A DNA stretch of 30,172 nt from Mnemiopsis leidyi (taxonomy: Eukaryota; Ctenophora; Tentaculata; Lobata; Bolinopsidae). Made by a program: the position numbers and the translations under genes. Positions 1 to 9,922 of the stretch are shown here, in pieces (position 1 is the stretch's first letter; each line of letters begins with the position of its first letter). A model generated the notes under the pieces. It did not search any database. It worked only from the letters and a program-made list of their open reading frames with translations, and was not told the DNA's origin. Location: NCBI GenBank assembly GCA_000226015.1, contig JH153382.1, forward strand, positions 24,451 to 54,622. Direction: 5' to 3'.

Positions 1-232
1 TTAACACACTGAAGTAGTTAACACACTGAAGTAGTTAACACACTGAACGTGTTAACACACTGAAGTAGTTAACACACTGACGAAGTTAACACACTGAACG
101 TAGTTAACACACTGAAGTAGTTAACACACTGAAGTAGTTAACACACTGAAGTAGTTAACACACTGAAGTAGTTAACACACTGAAGTAGTTAACACACTGA
201 AGTAGTTAACACACTGAAGTAGTTAACACACT
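1..232. repeat. 17-bp minisatellite (TTAACACACTGAAGTAG)n
   Basis: The window opens inside a tandem array of a 17-bp unit, about 13-14 copies visible. Most copies are identical. A few near 46-105 differ at the GAAGTAG end (for example GAACGTG and GACGAAG). The unit junction creates the palindrome GTTAAC in nearly every copy. The array continues off the left edge, so its full length is unknown. Confidence 0.95.
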
Positions 233-1040
233 GTGTTGTCAGAGTTTCAATCTCATTATTTACCTGTGTTTTTGTTTGAAACATTTTAACAAAAAATTTT
301 TAGATTATAGCACAGCAGTAAGACATAACAGTTCACAATAGCCTTAGACTGGCTGTGCTGTAGCATCAACATGACATAATGAAACACAATACATAAAGTT
401 AGTACACACAACATAAAGAAGGGCGGCGAGTAAAGTTCAGTGACTTGTGTGAAAATATTTTGTACAATATGTGCTTTATCGCGTGTGTTCAACACACACG
501 CACACATGGTACAGTGTATACAAACGAACAGTTTCAAATTCACGCTTGTAATGTAGTTCCAGGATGCCAGTGTGGAAGTAGCTCGGTAGTGTTCAGTGAA
601 ATACAATGCCGGCAGAAGCAGACTATCATGTTACCTACACGAGGAGTCCCACCTAAACCTAGATAGAGCTGTCTTGGCAAAGTCGTATGTGTCCAGGTTA
701 GTCGTCTTCGAGGCACAAGAATTTCCAACCAATTTCACGTGCATAAGTTAATAATTAGAAGAGCAATTACTGCAGGGCACATTTATCAGTAAAACTGAGA
801 GAGAGAGAGAGAGAGTTGTATGGCGGGAGACGGTAGTCAAAGACAGAGAGTTAACACAGGTGTTATACCACCTGGAACACACCAGATCTTGTCTTAAGCA
901 CGCCACTCTCTCCCACCACGCTGAAGGAGTTGTCTCGTCGTATAAAGTTAAGTAGAATCTATAGGATATGGCTAGATATTAGGTAAGCTAAACTCTTGTA
1001 GCGCAACTTTCTTGTGATACACAAGCATTAGCACACAATT
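233..1040. other. Non-coding spacer, no supported gene
   Basis: I see no exon with credible splice sites here. Short open frames on both strands have no supporting features. A GA dinucleotide run lies at about 799-815. Confidence 0.5.
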
Positions 1041-1054
1041 ATTGTTATAGACAA

Positions 1055-1445
1055 TTATTGCAGTGTACAAGTATTGTCGTACACACGTATTGTTGTATAA
1101 AAGTATTGTAGTATACAAGTATTGTAGTATACAAGTATTGTAGTATACAAGTACATTGTATTATACAAGTATTGTAGTATACAAGTATTGTAGTACACAC
1201 GTATTCTTGTATACAAGTATTGTAGTATAAATGTATTGTAGTATAAAAGTATTGTAGTATAAAAATAAAGTATTGCAGTATACAAGTATCAAAGTATTCA
1301 AGTATTGTAGTATATAAGTATTGTAGTACACACATATTCTTGTATACAAGTATTGTAGTATACAAGTATTGTAGTATACAAGTATTGTAGTATATAAGTA
1401 TTGTAGTATACAAGTATAGTCGTATACAAGTATTGTAGTACATTC
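1055..1445. repeat. 16-bp minisatellite (TACAAGTATTGTAGTA)n
   Basis: About 24 copies of a 16-bp unit, with point and small-indel variants. Each unit contains TACAA-GTA-TTGTA, a palindrome with a 3-base centre, so either strand could form serial hairpins. Because 16 is not a multiple of 3 and the unit lacks stops on the minus strand, all three minus frames stay open. The resulting long repetitive Tyr/Leu/Thr-rich frames, including a 177-codon one at 1045-1578, are artefacts of the repeat rather than genes. Confidence 0.93.
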
Positions 1446-3540
1446 CAGCATGAGCTGAGCTGGAATCTGAAATTAGGTCAGCTGAGTTATGATTATGATC
1501 TGACTGAAAGACATGCATTTCAATATCTTCACGAATTTTTATTTTCTCGTTCAAAATGGTCAGACGATAGCCAGACACACCCGTGTAACTGTTGCTAAAC
1601 TTTGACTGTGTACTAGACAGTTGAGCAATTCACCCAACAGTAAAGAATTGACATACAATAGAGCACACCAACCCACCCACACACACACATCCAGTCAAAA
1701 CAAACCATTCTATACTCTCACAGTCCAACTTGTACACAAGAATTTCGGAGTAACTTGCAAAATATACTTCATGTTGCAGCTAAGTGTGGCAGAAGTGAAA
1801 GTTTATTTCACGTTGGAGATTAAGTTACTGCAGTGAAATGATTAAACTTCCTTTCTGGGTAGTAATTATTTTCACTTTCTGTGATTCATATAGTGCGTCC
1901 CTTAAAATATAAGCGTGTTTTTTATTGAAGCTGGATAACCAGAAACAATATAATTCCTATTTGTATTATACAATTTTCAGCATGAATTGATAAATATAAA
2001 ATAATTTCGTTTCAAAGCCATGTTCAACAAACATTGCCTAAAATGTACCCTTGTGATGTTACTTCGACGAAGAGATTCATCAACTATATCTATTATCGCT
2101 CAACAGCGTATCAGATAATGAAGAGCAACGTCAGAACTCTTGAGTAATTCATGACAACTATATCAGTATCGAAGTAAAAGTGTTTCTACAGGCATTTATT
2201 TTTAGGAATTTGTCGTAAACGATTTCTCCTTCTTTAAAATTGAAAATTGATAGAATAAGCAAAAAAGCCTACACTCAAAGCCTTAACCTTAAAATATCAA
2301 CCTGATTGACTAAATAGTTTTAAACTCCGTAGAAAAATTCCCAGACCAATTTGGATAAATAAATATAAACAAAATGTGTATTTACATTGATCATAGCTAG
2401 TACTGAGTGATGATTGTGTTACAGTGTGTTGATAATTGAATTGAATCGTAACATTTTTGCAAAAAAAATTTTGTGTGCAGTTTAGACTTTTATAGTGGGC
2501 TTCTTATTGTGATAGACATAATTATATTTTCAGTGTGACCATGAACACAGTGTATGTTCGAAAGCTTACAAATAGTCACTGAAACATGAGCGTTTCATTT
2601 TGTACAATACTTCAATTCACAAAATGATCGGTATTCTGTATAATAAAATTTGGCCAGATTCCACAGTAGTACTGTACTCCATGTATTTGATCCGGGATCG
2701 AAAGCTTATGCATGTAAAAAAGGAAAAGGGGAAAAGGAAATTATTATCATGCTGTATGAGCCTGAATGGGTAGATTTATGACGCAGGATGGAGTCAATAA
2801 TCAGAGAATTACAAAGCTTATCATATAGAATTACATAGATCATCGGCAGAAAACAAGCTCAAGAATTGAGATGGCCTAACCGTGACCATAAATTTTTGAC
2901 TAAAGCCTTCAAATCAAGAATAAGTTACATGACGGAATATGGCCCTTAAGAAATTTTCAGTACAATGTTAACTACCACAAGTCCAATGCTCTGGTTCCCA
3001 GAGCAGTATGAGCTTGTTAAGGACATGTTGCACACGAACTTGCATGATCAAACTCACGAAAACCATCTACAAGGTAAATCAGAGGTTTCAGGATGTCAAC
3101 ATTTTACGAAAATTTACCTGACACTCAGGACTATCAGCTGCTCTTTTTGAAGTACAACCGCAAAACATTATAAGCCTAAAACCAGAAAAACCAAAACTTT
3201 CAGAGTATTAAAAACGATAAAAGGAAAAGCACTGTATTGTGTATACTGCTGTTTTGTCTGTATCAAAATGTTTGAGCCAAGCACACGAATTGGCACGTTG
3301 TTGTACTTTCCAGGTCTCTAATGAGGCGGTGAAATGGGTTGGATGTAACGCAGACTCGACTCTTGAATCGATTTTATAAAATTGAACATGTTAACAAGGA
3401 TCAGGATAAAAAACTGAAGAATCAAAAACAGGCGGTCACTTTGATTTGCCGTATCCTGACAAACCAATACACATGTATGTGACTTCCGATTATTAAATCT
3501 ACTTAACATATTCTGCACATCAAATCAGGTCACGAGTAGT
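1446..3540. other. AT-rich non-coding stretch downstream of the minus-strand gene
   Basis: No coding exon can be supported. The part next to 3541 should hold the 3' UTR of the minus-strand gene. On the minus strand AATAAA hexamers occur at 2200-2195, 1926-1921 and 1806-1801, but none is close enough to the stop codon to be assigned with confidence. Confidence 0.45.
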
Positions 3541-4101
3541 TTACTCCAAGTTACATACTTTTGCAGAACCGAAGAACAAATTCAGGAACGACTTGCTTCT
3601 GCTAGCAAATCCAAACCCGCTATCATCACTGGCATGGCTGCCCACCGACCAGGTCCCATCGTCCATCATGGCAATACAGTCTTCTAGCGTTTTTCCCTCT
3701 ATCGCCATCGCAGGACTGGAACTGTCTTGAGTATCGACACTTTCACTTTCACTTATTCTCTGTTGTTGCGCTGTTGTTGGAACATCGTAGTGTGACTCCG
3801 CTGTTTCACATTCAACATTTTCTAAATGTTCCTCATCCTCTTCTTCATTTTCATTACATTCCTCGAAACTGTCGTTCTTATCATAAGGCATTTCATGACG
3901 GTATAAGTTGACATCAACAACATCACTTATCCTGACGCTGAGCTTTTTTGTTCTGTCAGCCTCAGGGTTACTAAGAGAGCTTAGTCTTCTTTCATCGTCA
4001 GAGCTTGTGTAATCAAATGGTGTTTCGGCAATGCTTGCCATACTTCCTTCAGTTGTTTGATCAAGGAGTGAGAGGCGGAGAACAGCTGGAGGTTTCACAA
4101 T
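3541..4101 (-). CDS. Terminal coding exon of an acidic, serine-rich protein of unknown function
   Basis: This exon gives 186 codons and a stop. It begins in phase 0 after a minus-strand acceptor (AATTGGCAG, AG at 4103-4102) and ends at TAA 3543-3541. The product is probably disordered: a Ser/Asp stretch (YTSSDDERRLSSLS), a run of about 20 mostly acidic residues near the middle (EENEEDEEHLENVE type), a possible phosphotyrosine site (HYDVP), Ser-rich segments, and a short aromatic patch (SFLNLFFG) close to the C-terminal CNLE. No catalytic or folded domain is visible. It follows exon 4682-4621 in phase, so this is the 3' end of a spliced gene. The length without stops and the phase agreement make an exon convincing. 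The function is not recognised; a cytoplasmic or nuclear regulatory tail is possible but is only inference. Confidence 0.75.
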   Translation of the reverse strand: MVKPPAVLRLSLLDQTTEGSMASIAETPFDYTSSDDERRLSSLSNPEADRTKKLSVRISDVVDVNLYRHEMPYDKNDSFEECNENEEEDEEHLENVECETAESHYDVPTTAQQQRISESESVDTQDSSSPAMAIEGKTLEDCIAMMDDGTWSVGSHASDDSGFGFASRSKSFLNLFFGSAKVCNLE

Positions 4102-4620
4102 CTGCCAATTACAAACATTGTAAAAAGCAAGGGTAGGTCTTTTGGAAAAATTTTTAAAATTTACATCACATTGAGAAGAATAGATAAGAGAGTCAATGCT
4201 CTAAAAGGTCAGTCATGAAAGCTGTAAAAATAAATTCAATTTATTGATACTTTCTACAGATATTCATGACCGTATTTTTTGGAGATGTTACGATTTATTT
4301 CACTCAAGAACTCAGGTTAAATTAGTCAACGAAAAAGCAATTATGCATCCCCTTTCCTAAGAGATCAAGTCTTCTTCATTATCATTAACAAGAGGTTCTT
4401 TGACAAATTTCAGACCTTTAATAGCAAAATTCTAATTCGAGTCAGAAATAAGTTGCGCCATAATATAATGTCAGTTACTGTTCAAAAGGAACCAATGCTT
4501 TTAGTTTAACGTATGTCTGTTAGGTGAAGTTAAATATCAGGAAGCCATCATTTGACTCCCAATATAGGTAACTCTAATAAGCCAAGACGACACCTCACAT
4601 TTATCACAACAATTACTTAC

Positions 4621-4682
4621 CCCAATGTTATCAGCTGTTTGATCTTCTTCATTTTCTTCCGAATCGCCCATCTCGCTAGCTG
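4621..4682 (-). CDS. Small internal exon with a tandem (NAGNAG) acceptor, same minus-strand gene
   Basis: This short exon encodes about 20 residues, including MGDSEENEEDQTADNIG, which is as acidic as the next exon. Its donor is GGG|GTAAGTAATT (GT at 4620-4619), phase 0, matching the phase-0 start of 4101. The acceptor reads ATATATCAGCAG: either AG (4684-4683 or 4681-4680) can be used, changing the protein by one alanine without shifting frame. Both choices leave a 2-nt prefix, which fits the phase-1 donor of the exon ending at 5431. Confidence 0.65.
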
Positions 4683-5430
4683 CTGATATATTCTTTAGAT
4701 AAATATTAACCCCCAAGAAAGTAACATCAATGTTACAATAATTGGATCTGCAATTACTGTTTAGATATATCAAAGGTGTGCAAATCTCATGTTTTTTAAT
4801 TAGATAGACATTTGCTAACATCCCTTATAACCAAGGCCAACTAACAGACTTGTCTCCAACAGTTACCATTATAGACTGCAGATTTAAAATCCAGATAGAC
4901 GGCAGACTCATGGCTAAAGATCTCCAACAACACATCCAAACAACGCTGGGTAGATATTCACGGATGAATAAAAGCAGGGAAAAACATAGCATAGGAGCAG
5001 GCTTCACAGAGCTGAGCAATGTATGCTAAACTCAGCCTAAATATTGTCACGGTTAACCAATGCGAAATCTTTGCCATTAACATAGGAAGAATTGGGCTAA
5101 AAATTAACCCCCTACAGATATTGGTACTTAACATATAGGAAATGTTTCAGGATGCTTCAACCTAACAGTAAGATCATTTCTATTAACATCCCTAAGGCAT
5201 GCATATGCATGTTCCTTCAGGGCCAAAAGATAGCCCCTGTCTACCCAGTCTAGTAACAAGCCTTGTTCTCTACTCCTCTGGGCTTGCATCTTTTGGACTG
5301 CAACAGCATTAGACTCCCATGTCTGTTGCTATCTTATCTCTATAGTAAGTATTTTCATCATTTATAGTGGGAGTCCTTGAGATCCAGCTAAGACCCGCCC
5401 CGGCGACCATTTTAGAGAGAGAGAACTCAC

Positions 5431-5535
5431 CTGATGATGAGCCAGGTAACCCTTGGGGGGTTACCCAAATTGTTAAATTATAATGTTTTTTGATAAGGTC
5501 GTACAGTGAGTGCAGTTCGGATTCAGGAGAGGAAC
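5431..5535 (-). CDS. Internal exon of the minus-strand acidic-protein gene
   Basis: The donor is near consensus (TCATCATCAG|GTGAGTTC, GT at 5430-5429). The frame leading into it reads SSPESELHSLYDLIKKHYN, then LTIWVTPQGLPGSSS, with no stop. It ends in phase 1, which fits the 2-nt prefix of the exon at 4682. The probable acceptor is TGGAAG at 5537-5536, preceded by CCCTTCTTCTG. It leaves a 2-nt prefix, so the preceding exon should end in phase 1. The acceptor is less certain than the donor because the same frame stays open 27 nt further upstream. No family is recognised. The upstream exons of this gene were not found with confidence. Confidence 0.55.
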
Positions 5536-5539
5536 CTTC

Positions 5540-6300
5540 CACAGAAGAAGGGATGCAAGACCCAGCTCAAATTTAGAAGGCTAAACAAACCAGCCAAAAC
5601 AACAAGACAATCCAGGGGCAGAGAAACACCTACTGGAAGGAATATAAAATTTGCCTCTTAGTCTAATTATTATATCAGGTTGTGATTAAAAAGCTTGAAA
5701 AGCTACAGGATCCCAAGGATACAAGGATGGCTGTAAGAAAGCTGAACCAAATGACTCCAAGGACCAGGAAGTGGGACAACTCGACTATTTATTGATGAGT
5801 AATTTCATCATGTGTGCACAACTGAGGTTCTATCTACTGAGACATGATCCTACTGTAAAAGGTGCTAAAGTTTGTGGGATCTGCAGGCTAAAAGAGTTCG
5901 GATTGCATGAAGAGGTCAAATACATCGTTAAAGCACAGTTGCAGTTTTATCCCTGTTAAAATGGAAAACAGGAAGTTTCATGGCAAAGGCATAGTTGCCA
6001 CTCACTTATTCAATGACTTGCTATACCACCAAACGGAAAAGTTCAAAAGACAAACCATGCCATTGTGGACGTACACAGAAAGTTCAAGGTCAGTGGTGTT
6101 CGCAGTTCGCTTAACAGGGCTGAAATGTTGATAAAAAAGCGACAGTGTGTGTATCGAACAAAGGAGCTATGAAAATTTAGTAAATCTAATAGAAGTATTT
6201 CTATAAACTTTTTTCGAATCATAAAATCCACCTCGAGAATCAACTCGGAAAACTAATCTTATCTAAATAACTTTTTGATACTTTAGCCGTTAACATATGC
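5540..6300. other. Probable intron of the minus-strand gene, no exon supported
   Basis: Several short frames occur on both strands. One minus-strand GTGAGT (near 5998) and a good minus-strand acceptor near 6568 (TACTAACTTACTTACTTTACAG) do not define exons whose phase connects to the known ones. Confidence 0.35.
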
Positions 6301-6302
6301 AA

Positions 6303-6413
6303 TTGTCGCGGTGGTACCCGCCTCTAGCAGCTCAAAGCTGAACATGCTTTGTTTTTCTCTAAATTTTTGTGGTTCTCTTTCGTTAGAACGGTAGACGGAT
6401 ATAATCTCGTTAA
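6303..6413 (+). repeat. Solo copy of the CpG-rich inverted-repeat element end
   Basis: This copy starts TTGTCGCGGTGGTACCCG and ends GACGGATATAATCTCGTTAA. It matches the right end of the 6996-8172 element (about 8098-8172) with extra internal AT-rich sequence. It is flanked on both sides by GTTAAC. Confidence 0.75.
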
Positions 6414-6995
6414 CCCATGCTATCAAATGTAAATAAATTTAAATTACATTTAATACATAATTATCCCTATATAAACTAAGGTGTTAAACTTTTAAAGCGC
6501 CATATTGAAGCTTGCGAAGAACAAAGTTTACCTTCACATCACAGTGGAATAATATTTCTGAACTGTAAAGTAAGTAAGTTAGTAATAATTATGCGGAACA
6601 TCATCACACATATCTATCTAAAATGTCAAAGCACTGAATGGAAAATTAATAGAAAACCCTACAGCTTTTCCATCCACAATTAAAATCACAAAAACGATCA
6701 CAAGAAATTTAACTATACTTTCCAGTAAAACTAAGATTAATAAATCGATTTTTTGCCATGATGGTATGGGACAGAAGATATTCATTATATCTTTCTTTGT
6801 TTCTAAAATAATTCCTAAAACTTCATTGGACACAATGCAAGAGCAAAAAACATTTATAACATTTTTAGAGATCTCTTCTTCCTTAAACTCTCTAAATCCA
6901 TTTTAAAGCTTAAAACATTACATTTTTTGTTTTTACTTCTTGAGCCTGAGGGAGTTTGTTTCAGTACTGCAAAACGAAATAACTCGCTCTGGGAG

Positions 6996-8172
6996 TTGAC
7001 GAGATTATATCCGTCTAACGTTCTAACGTTAGCTGCGTGAGTCGGGTATCACCGCGACAATCTGGGAGAAAAGGGCTTGTCAGACGTTGCTTGACATACT
7101 GCCACGAAGCGGCAGCTCCCACGTTCACCCATTTAAAAATAAAATGTCGCGTCGGAAGGGTGTGTGCTGCCGTATAATGACAAAAATATCCCAGTGATGC
7201 TGAATTGATTTAACGAGATCTCTTTTAATTTTGCGTGCCTCATAGCTTGTACAGCAGCGCGCACCATGCCGTCATTTTATTTTCCTCTATTCGCTTCGAA
7301 TGAGGGCCGGACAAAGTCAGACAAGTCATAGCATGTAGCAGCCGCCGCGCGCGGCGTAAGCACCGGGAACGTAGATGAAGGGTCGAAAAAGTTAAACAAC
7401 AGATGTCAGAAGTAATTTTGAAATATAAAAGAAGTTAAATTCATATCACAGAATTTATTTGCTAAGCCAACATAGCCCTGTGGCTAGCGCTCGCGCTGCG
7501 CGCGCGCGCCCTGAATGCTGAGAGCTTTTGCGTCACGTGTCCGTCCGTTTTAATTTCGCGCTAAGCTCGCACAGGGATATACGTGTTCAGTAAACAATTT
7601 ATCTGACTTTGTCCGACCCTCGGCCTCATTTGTTAAGGAGGGTGCACGCTGCTGTACAATTCAAAATAAATTGACGAGATGATATCCGTCTAACGTTCTA
7701 GGAGAGTTGTAGGTTGATAACCTACTGTCGCGGCCATCACGCGCTGTCACGCATTTCTGGCCTGAATTTCGAAGAAATTCTAGACGCGCATCGCCCGTTG
7801 ATAGGAGAGCAGTAAACTGCGAGCCGTGCGCGGGTTGGATAACACCTCGACAAAGAATGAACTGAGTTATGTAATTGATAAACATTTTTGAATACTTTTA
7901 AAAACATAGTTTTCTATTGCCTTGCGTTTATATTGGCTTGCGTTTATATATATACTACCTGCTTTGCCGCGGCACGCGGGCTTCGCGTGAAGTGGCATCA
8001 GGTCAGGTCACAGGTTGTCAATGTATTATCCGACTCGCGCGCGGCTCGCAGCTTGCTGCTCTCCTGACGAGGACGTTAGAACGTTAGACGGATATTTGTC
8101 GCGGTGATACCCGACTCACGCAGCTAAAGCTGAACGTTTCGTTAAAACGATAGACGGATATAATCTCGTCAA
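6996..8172. mobile_element. CpG-rich non-autonomous element with terminal inverted repeats (nested)
   Basis: The left end begins TTGACGAGATTATATCCGTC and the right end is its inverse, GACGGATATAATCTCGTCAA. Similarity continues inward for about 65-75 bp on each side through a segment related to GTCGGGTATCACCGCGACAA. Inside, another copy of the end occurs at 7671-7735, and its inverse at about 8075-8098, so insertions appear nested. The interior is strikingly CpG-rich compared with its flanks (7485-7512 is almost pure CG dinucleotides). No transposase frame is present, so it would depend on proteins encoded elsewhere. No clean target-site duplication is visible. Confidence 0.75.
7247..7659. mobile_element. 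413-bp MITE-like element nested in the CpG-rich element
   Basis: The left end begins TTGTACAGCAGCGCGCACC; the right end is the inverse of TTGTACAGCAGCGTGCACC. Inner sequence also pairs: TGAGGGCCGGACAAAGTCAG near 7299-7321 against CTGACTTTGTCCGACCCTCG near 7602-7621. No coding capacity is seen. It sits inside the 6996-8172 element, so it may be the younger insertion. Confidence 0.7.
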
Positions 8173-9210
8173 ATAACATTTTATTTTACTCTTCTTCTTC
8201 AGCTTCCTGTAATTTCTGGAATTTTAATTGGGCCAAATAATACCCTGGGCCTGGCCAAAATTGATTTATTACTTTAAGGGGCTACTATTATAACCTTACA
8301 ATAAGTACGTAATACGTTGGTGCCAACTTTTGATGGTGTTGGTCCATTGTGTGACAATCTCCTCAAACGACTGGCAAGCATTATTGCAAACAAAAGGAAA
8401 GAGAAATATGGAGATGTAATCCGTTTTATAAGAACTAGACTTAGATTTGCATAATTGAATGTGTTTTGTTGGGACTAAGGGGTATTCGAGGGAAAAACTT
8501 TGACCAAAATGAAGATCAGCTAGCTGATATCAGTTTTGGCCTGATCCCTCAGATGATCCCTCATGAGTTGAATGTCTAAACCACGTTCTTTTTGTAGTTT
8601 TCAAAGAATTTTAAGATTTTTAACCAGATTTTTAAACAGCCAAAGAAAAATTCTTTTTATTCCAGTTTTATACAAACTTTTATTTTCAGGATAAACCCAT
8701 TTTTTATATAGGGACAATTTTGCATTACCGTGAACAGCATAGGACGTTTCACAGGACCCATTCGTGCCGACAGGACCCATTTATATGCATTTTCATATGC
8801 TGGTGCGCAATGGGTAACATTTAAACGTCCTATGTTGTTCACGGTAAAATTTAATTTTATTTTACTTTTTCATATTAACCTTGCAAGAACAGTAACAGCG
8901 TATTAATCAATTTTGTGGAAAGTTGGTATGAAGAAATATCCTAAAATGTAAAAAGAATGTTGAATTAACAAGTTTACTACTTTTGGCCCACAACAATTAT
9001 GTGTCATAATATATTTTGCCTTATTATAATTTCAAATTATAATCGTAATGTGTTGACTTTTGCAAATACTTAGCATCTTAAACTGTTACACCATTGGTTC
9101 AGTAAGGTTTGTGTTGACTGATTCCAAAACAGGTATTCGAATATGAAAATGTTTTCTACTCATCTGCAATCACTATTAACTAGTTCGTTTTGAGTCGTTA
9201 TTCTGCACAG
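8173..9210. other. AT-rich non-coding stretch
   Basis: There is no supported exon. A short inverted repeat lies at 8728-8745 and 8823-8841 (ACCGTGAACAGCATAGGACG against its inverse), a possible small foldback of about 115 bp. Confidence 0.4.
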
Positions 9211-9450
9211 TGGGTTGGTGGTGTAGTGGTATCTACCCCGACTTTCTATGCAGGAGATCGGGGGTTCGATTCCCAGATTCACCAATCGTAGAAGAGTGAG
9301 CTAAGGGCACTCGCCTATGCAATCTTCTTTGGTCGACTCAGCCGAACGATCCGGAAACCGTGATTGAGGGTTAAATTTGTATTGTATTTGTATTTGTTAC
9401 ACCTGTACCCTGTTTACAGTTATACTGAAGGGGCTCCTGGAAGATTCTAA
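9211..9450 (+). mobile_element. tRNA-derived SINE
   Basis: The head (9213-9287) is tRNA-like. It has an A-box-like TGGTGTAGTGG (9219-9229), a B box GGTTCGATTCC (9263-9273), and acceptor-stem pairing between GGTTGGTG (9213-9220) and CACCAATC (9280-9287) with one G-U pair. The body continues through CTATGCAATCTTCTTTGG and a TGTATTTGTATTTG tail-like stretch into a module containing ATACTGAAGGGGCTCCTGGA. The nearby second copy with the same head and body shows that this is a dispersed repeat rather than a working tRNA gene. Internal A and B boxes would allow RNA polymerase III transcription. Confidence 0.8.
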
Positions 9451-9554
9451 AGATTCTGGAAGAAACTTTAGTATCTGCGTATCTAAGTATATGCTTTTTC
9501 AATTTAAATTTAAATAATTTAACATCAGACAATGTTCTCAGTTTGTATGAACTA

Positions 9555-9922
9555 GATATTTGTATTAGTATTTGTTACACCTGCAGTACCTAGGCTTTTA
9601 CAGTTATACTGAAGGGGCTCCAGGGAGAGTCTAGATCTTTTAACGGAGACCCTCCTCATTTAACCCTCAATCACGGTTTCCCGGTCATTCCGCTGAGTCG
9701 ACCAAAGAAGATTGCATAGGCAAATGCCCTTAGCGCACTCCTCTAGGATTGGCGGATCTGGGAATCGAACCCCCGATCTTCTGCATGGAAAGTCGGGGTA
9801 GATACCACTACACCACCAACCCAAATGAGGAGGGTTTCTGTTAAAAGATCTAGAATCTTCCAGGAGCCCCTTCAGTATAATTGTATAAGCCTGGGTACAG
9901 ACGTAATAAATACAAATACAAC
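9555..9922 (-). mobile_element. Second SINE copy in inverted orientation between about 100-bp inverted arms
   Basis: On the minus strand the tRNA-like head spans about 9823-9750 (B-box complement GGAATCGAACC at 9762-9772) and the body runs to about 9660. It is flanked by long inverted arms, about 9555-9661 and 9821-9922. Both contain ATACTGAAGGGGCTCC and AGATCTTTTAAC followed by CCCTCCTCATT when read inward. The whole forms a foldback with the SINE core as its loop. The arm module also occurs downstream of the first SINE (about 9365-9450). A 143-codon minus-strand frame at 9660-10091 lies across this repeat and is not a gene. Confidence 0.75.

Noticed and set aside
1045..1578. 177-codon minus-strand frame rich in Tyr, Leu and Thr
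   Set aside because: It is generated by the 16-bp tandem repeat, which keeps all three minus frames open.
6538..6568. 31-nt minus-strand exon after an excellent TACTAAC/polypyrimidine acceptor
   Set aside because: The only open frame ends in phase 0 and does not connect to the exon at 5535.
9213..9287. Functional tRNA gene
   Set aside because: A and B boxes and acceptor-stem pairing are present, but the second copy shares the non-tRNA body, which marks a SINE; no anticodon arm could be assigned with confidence.
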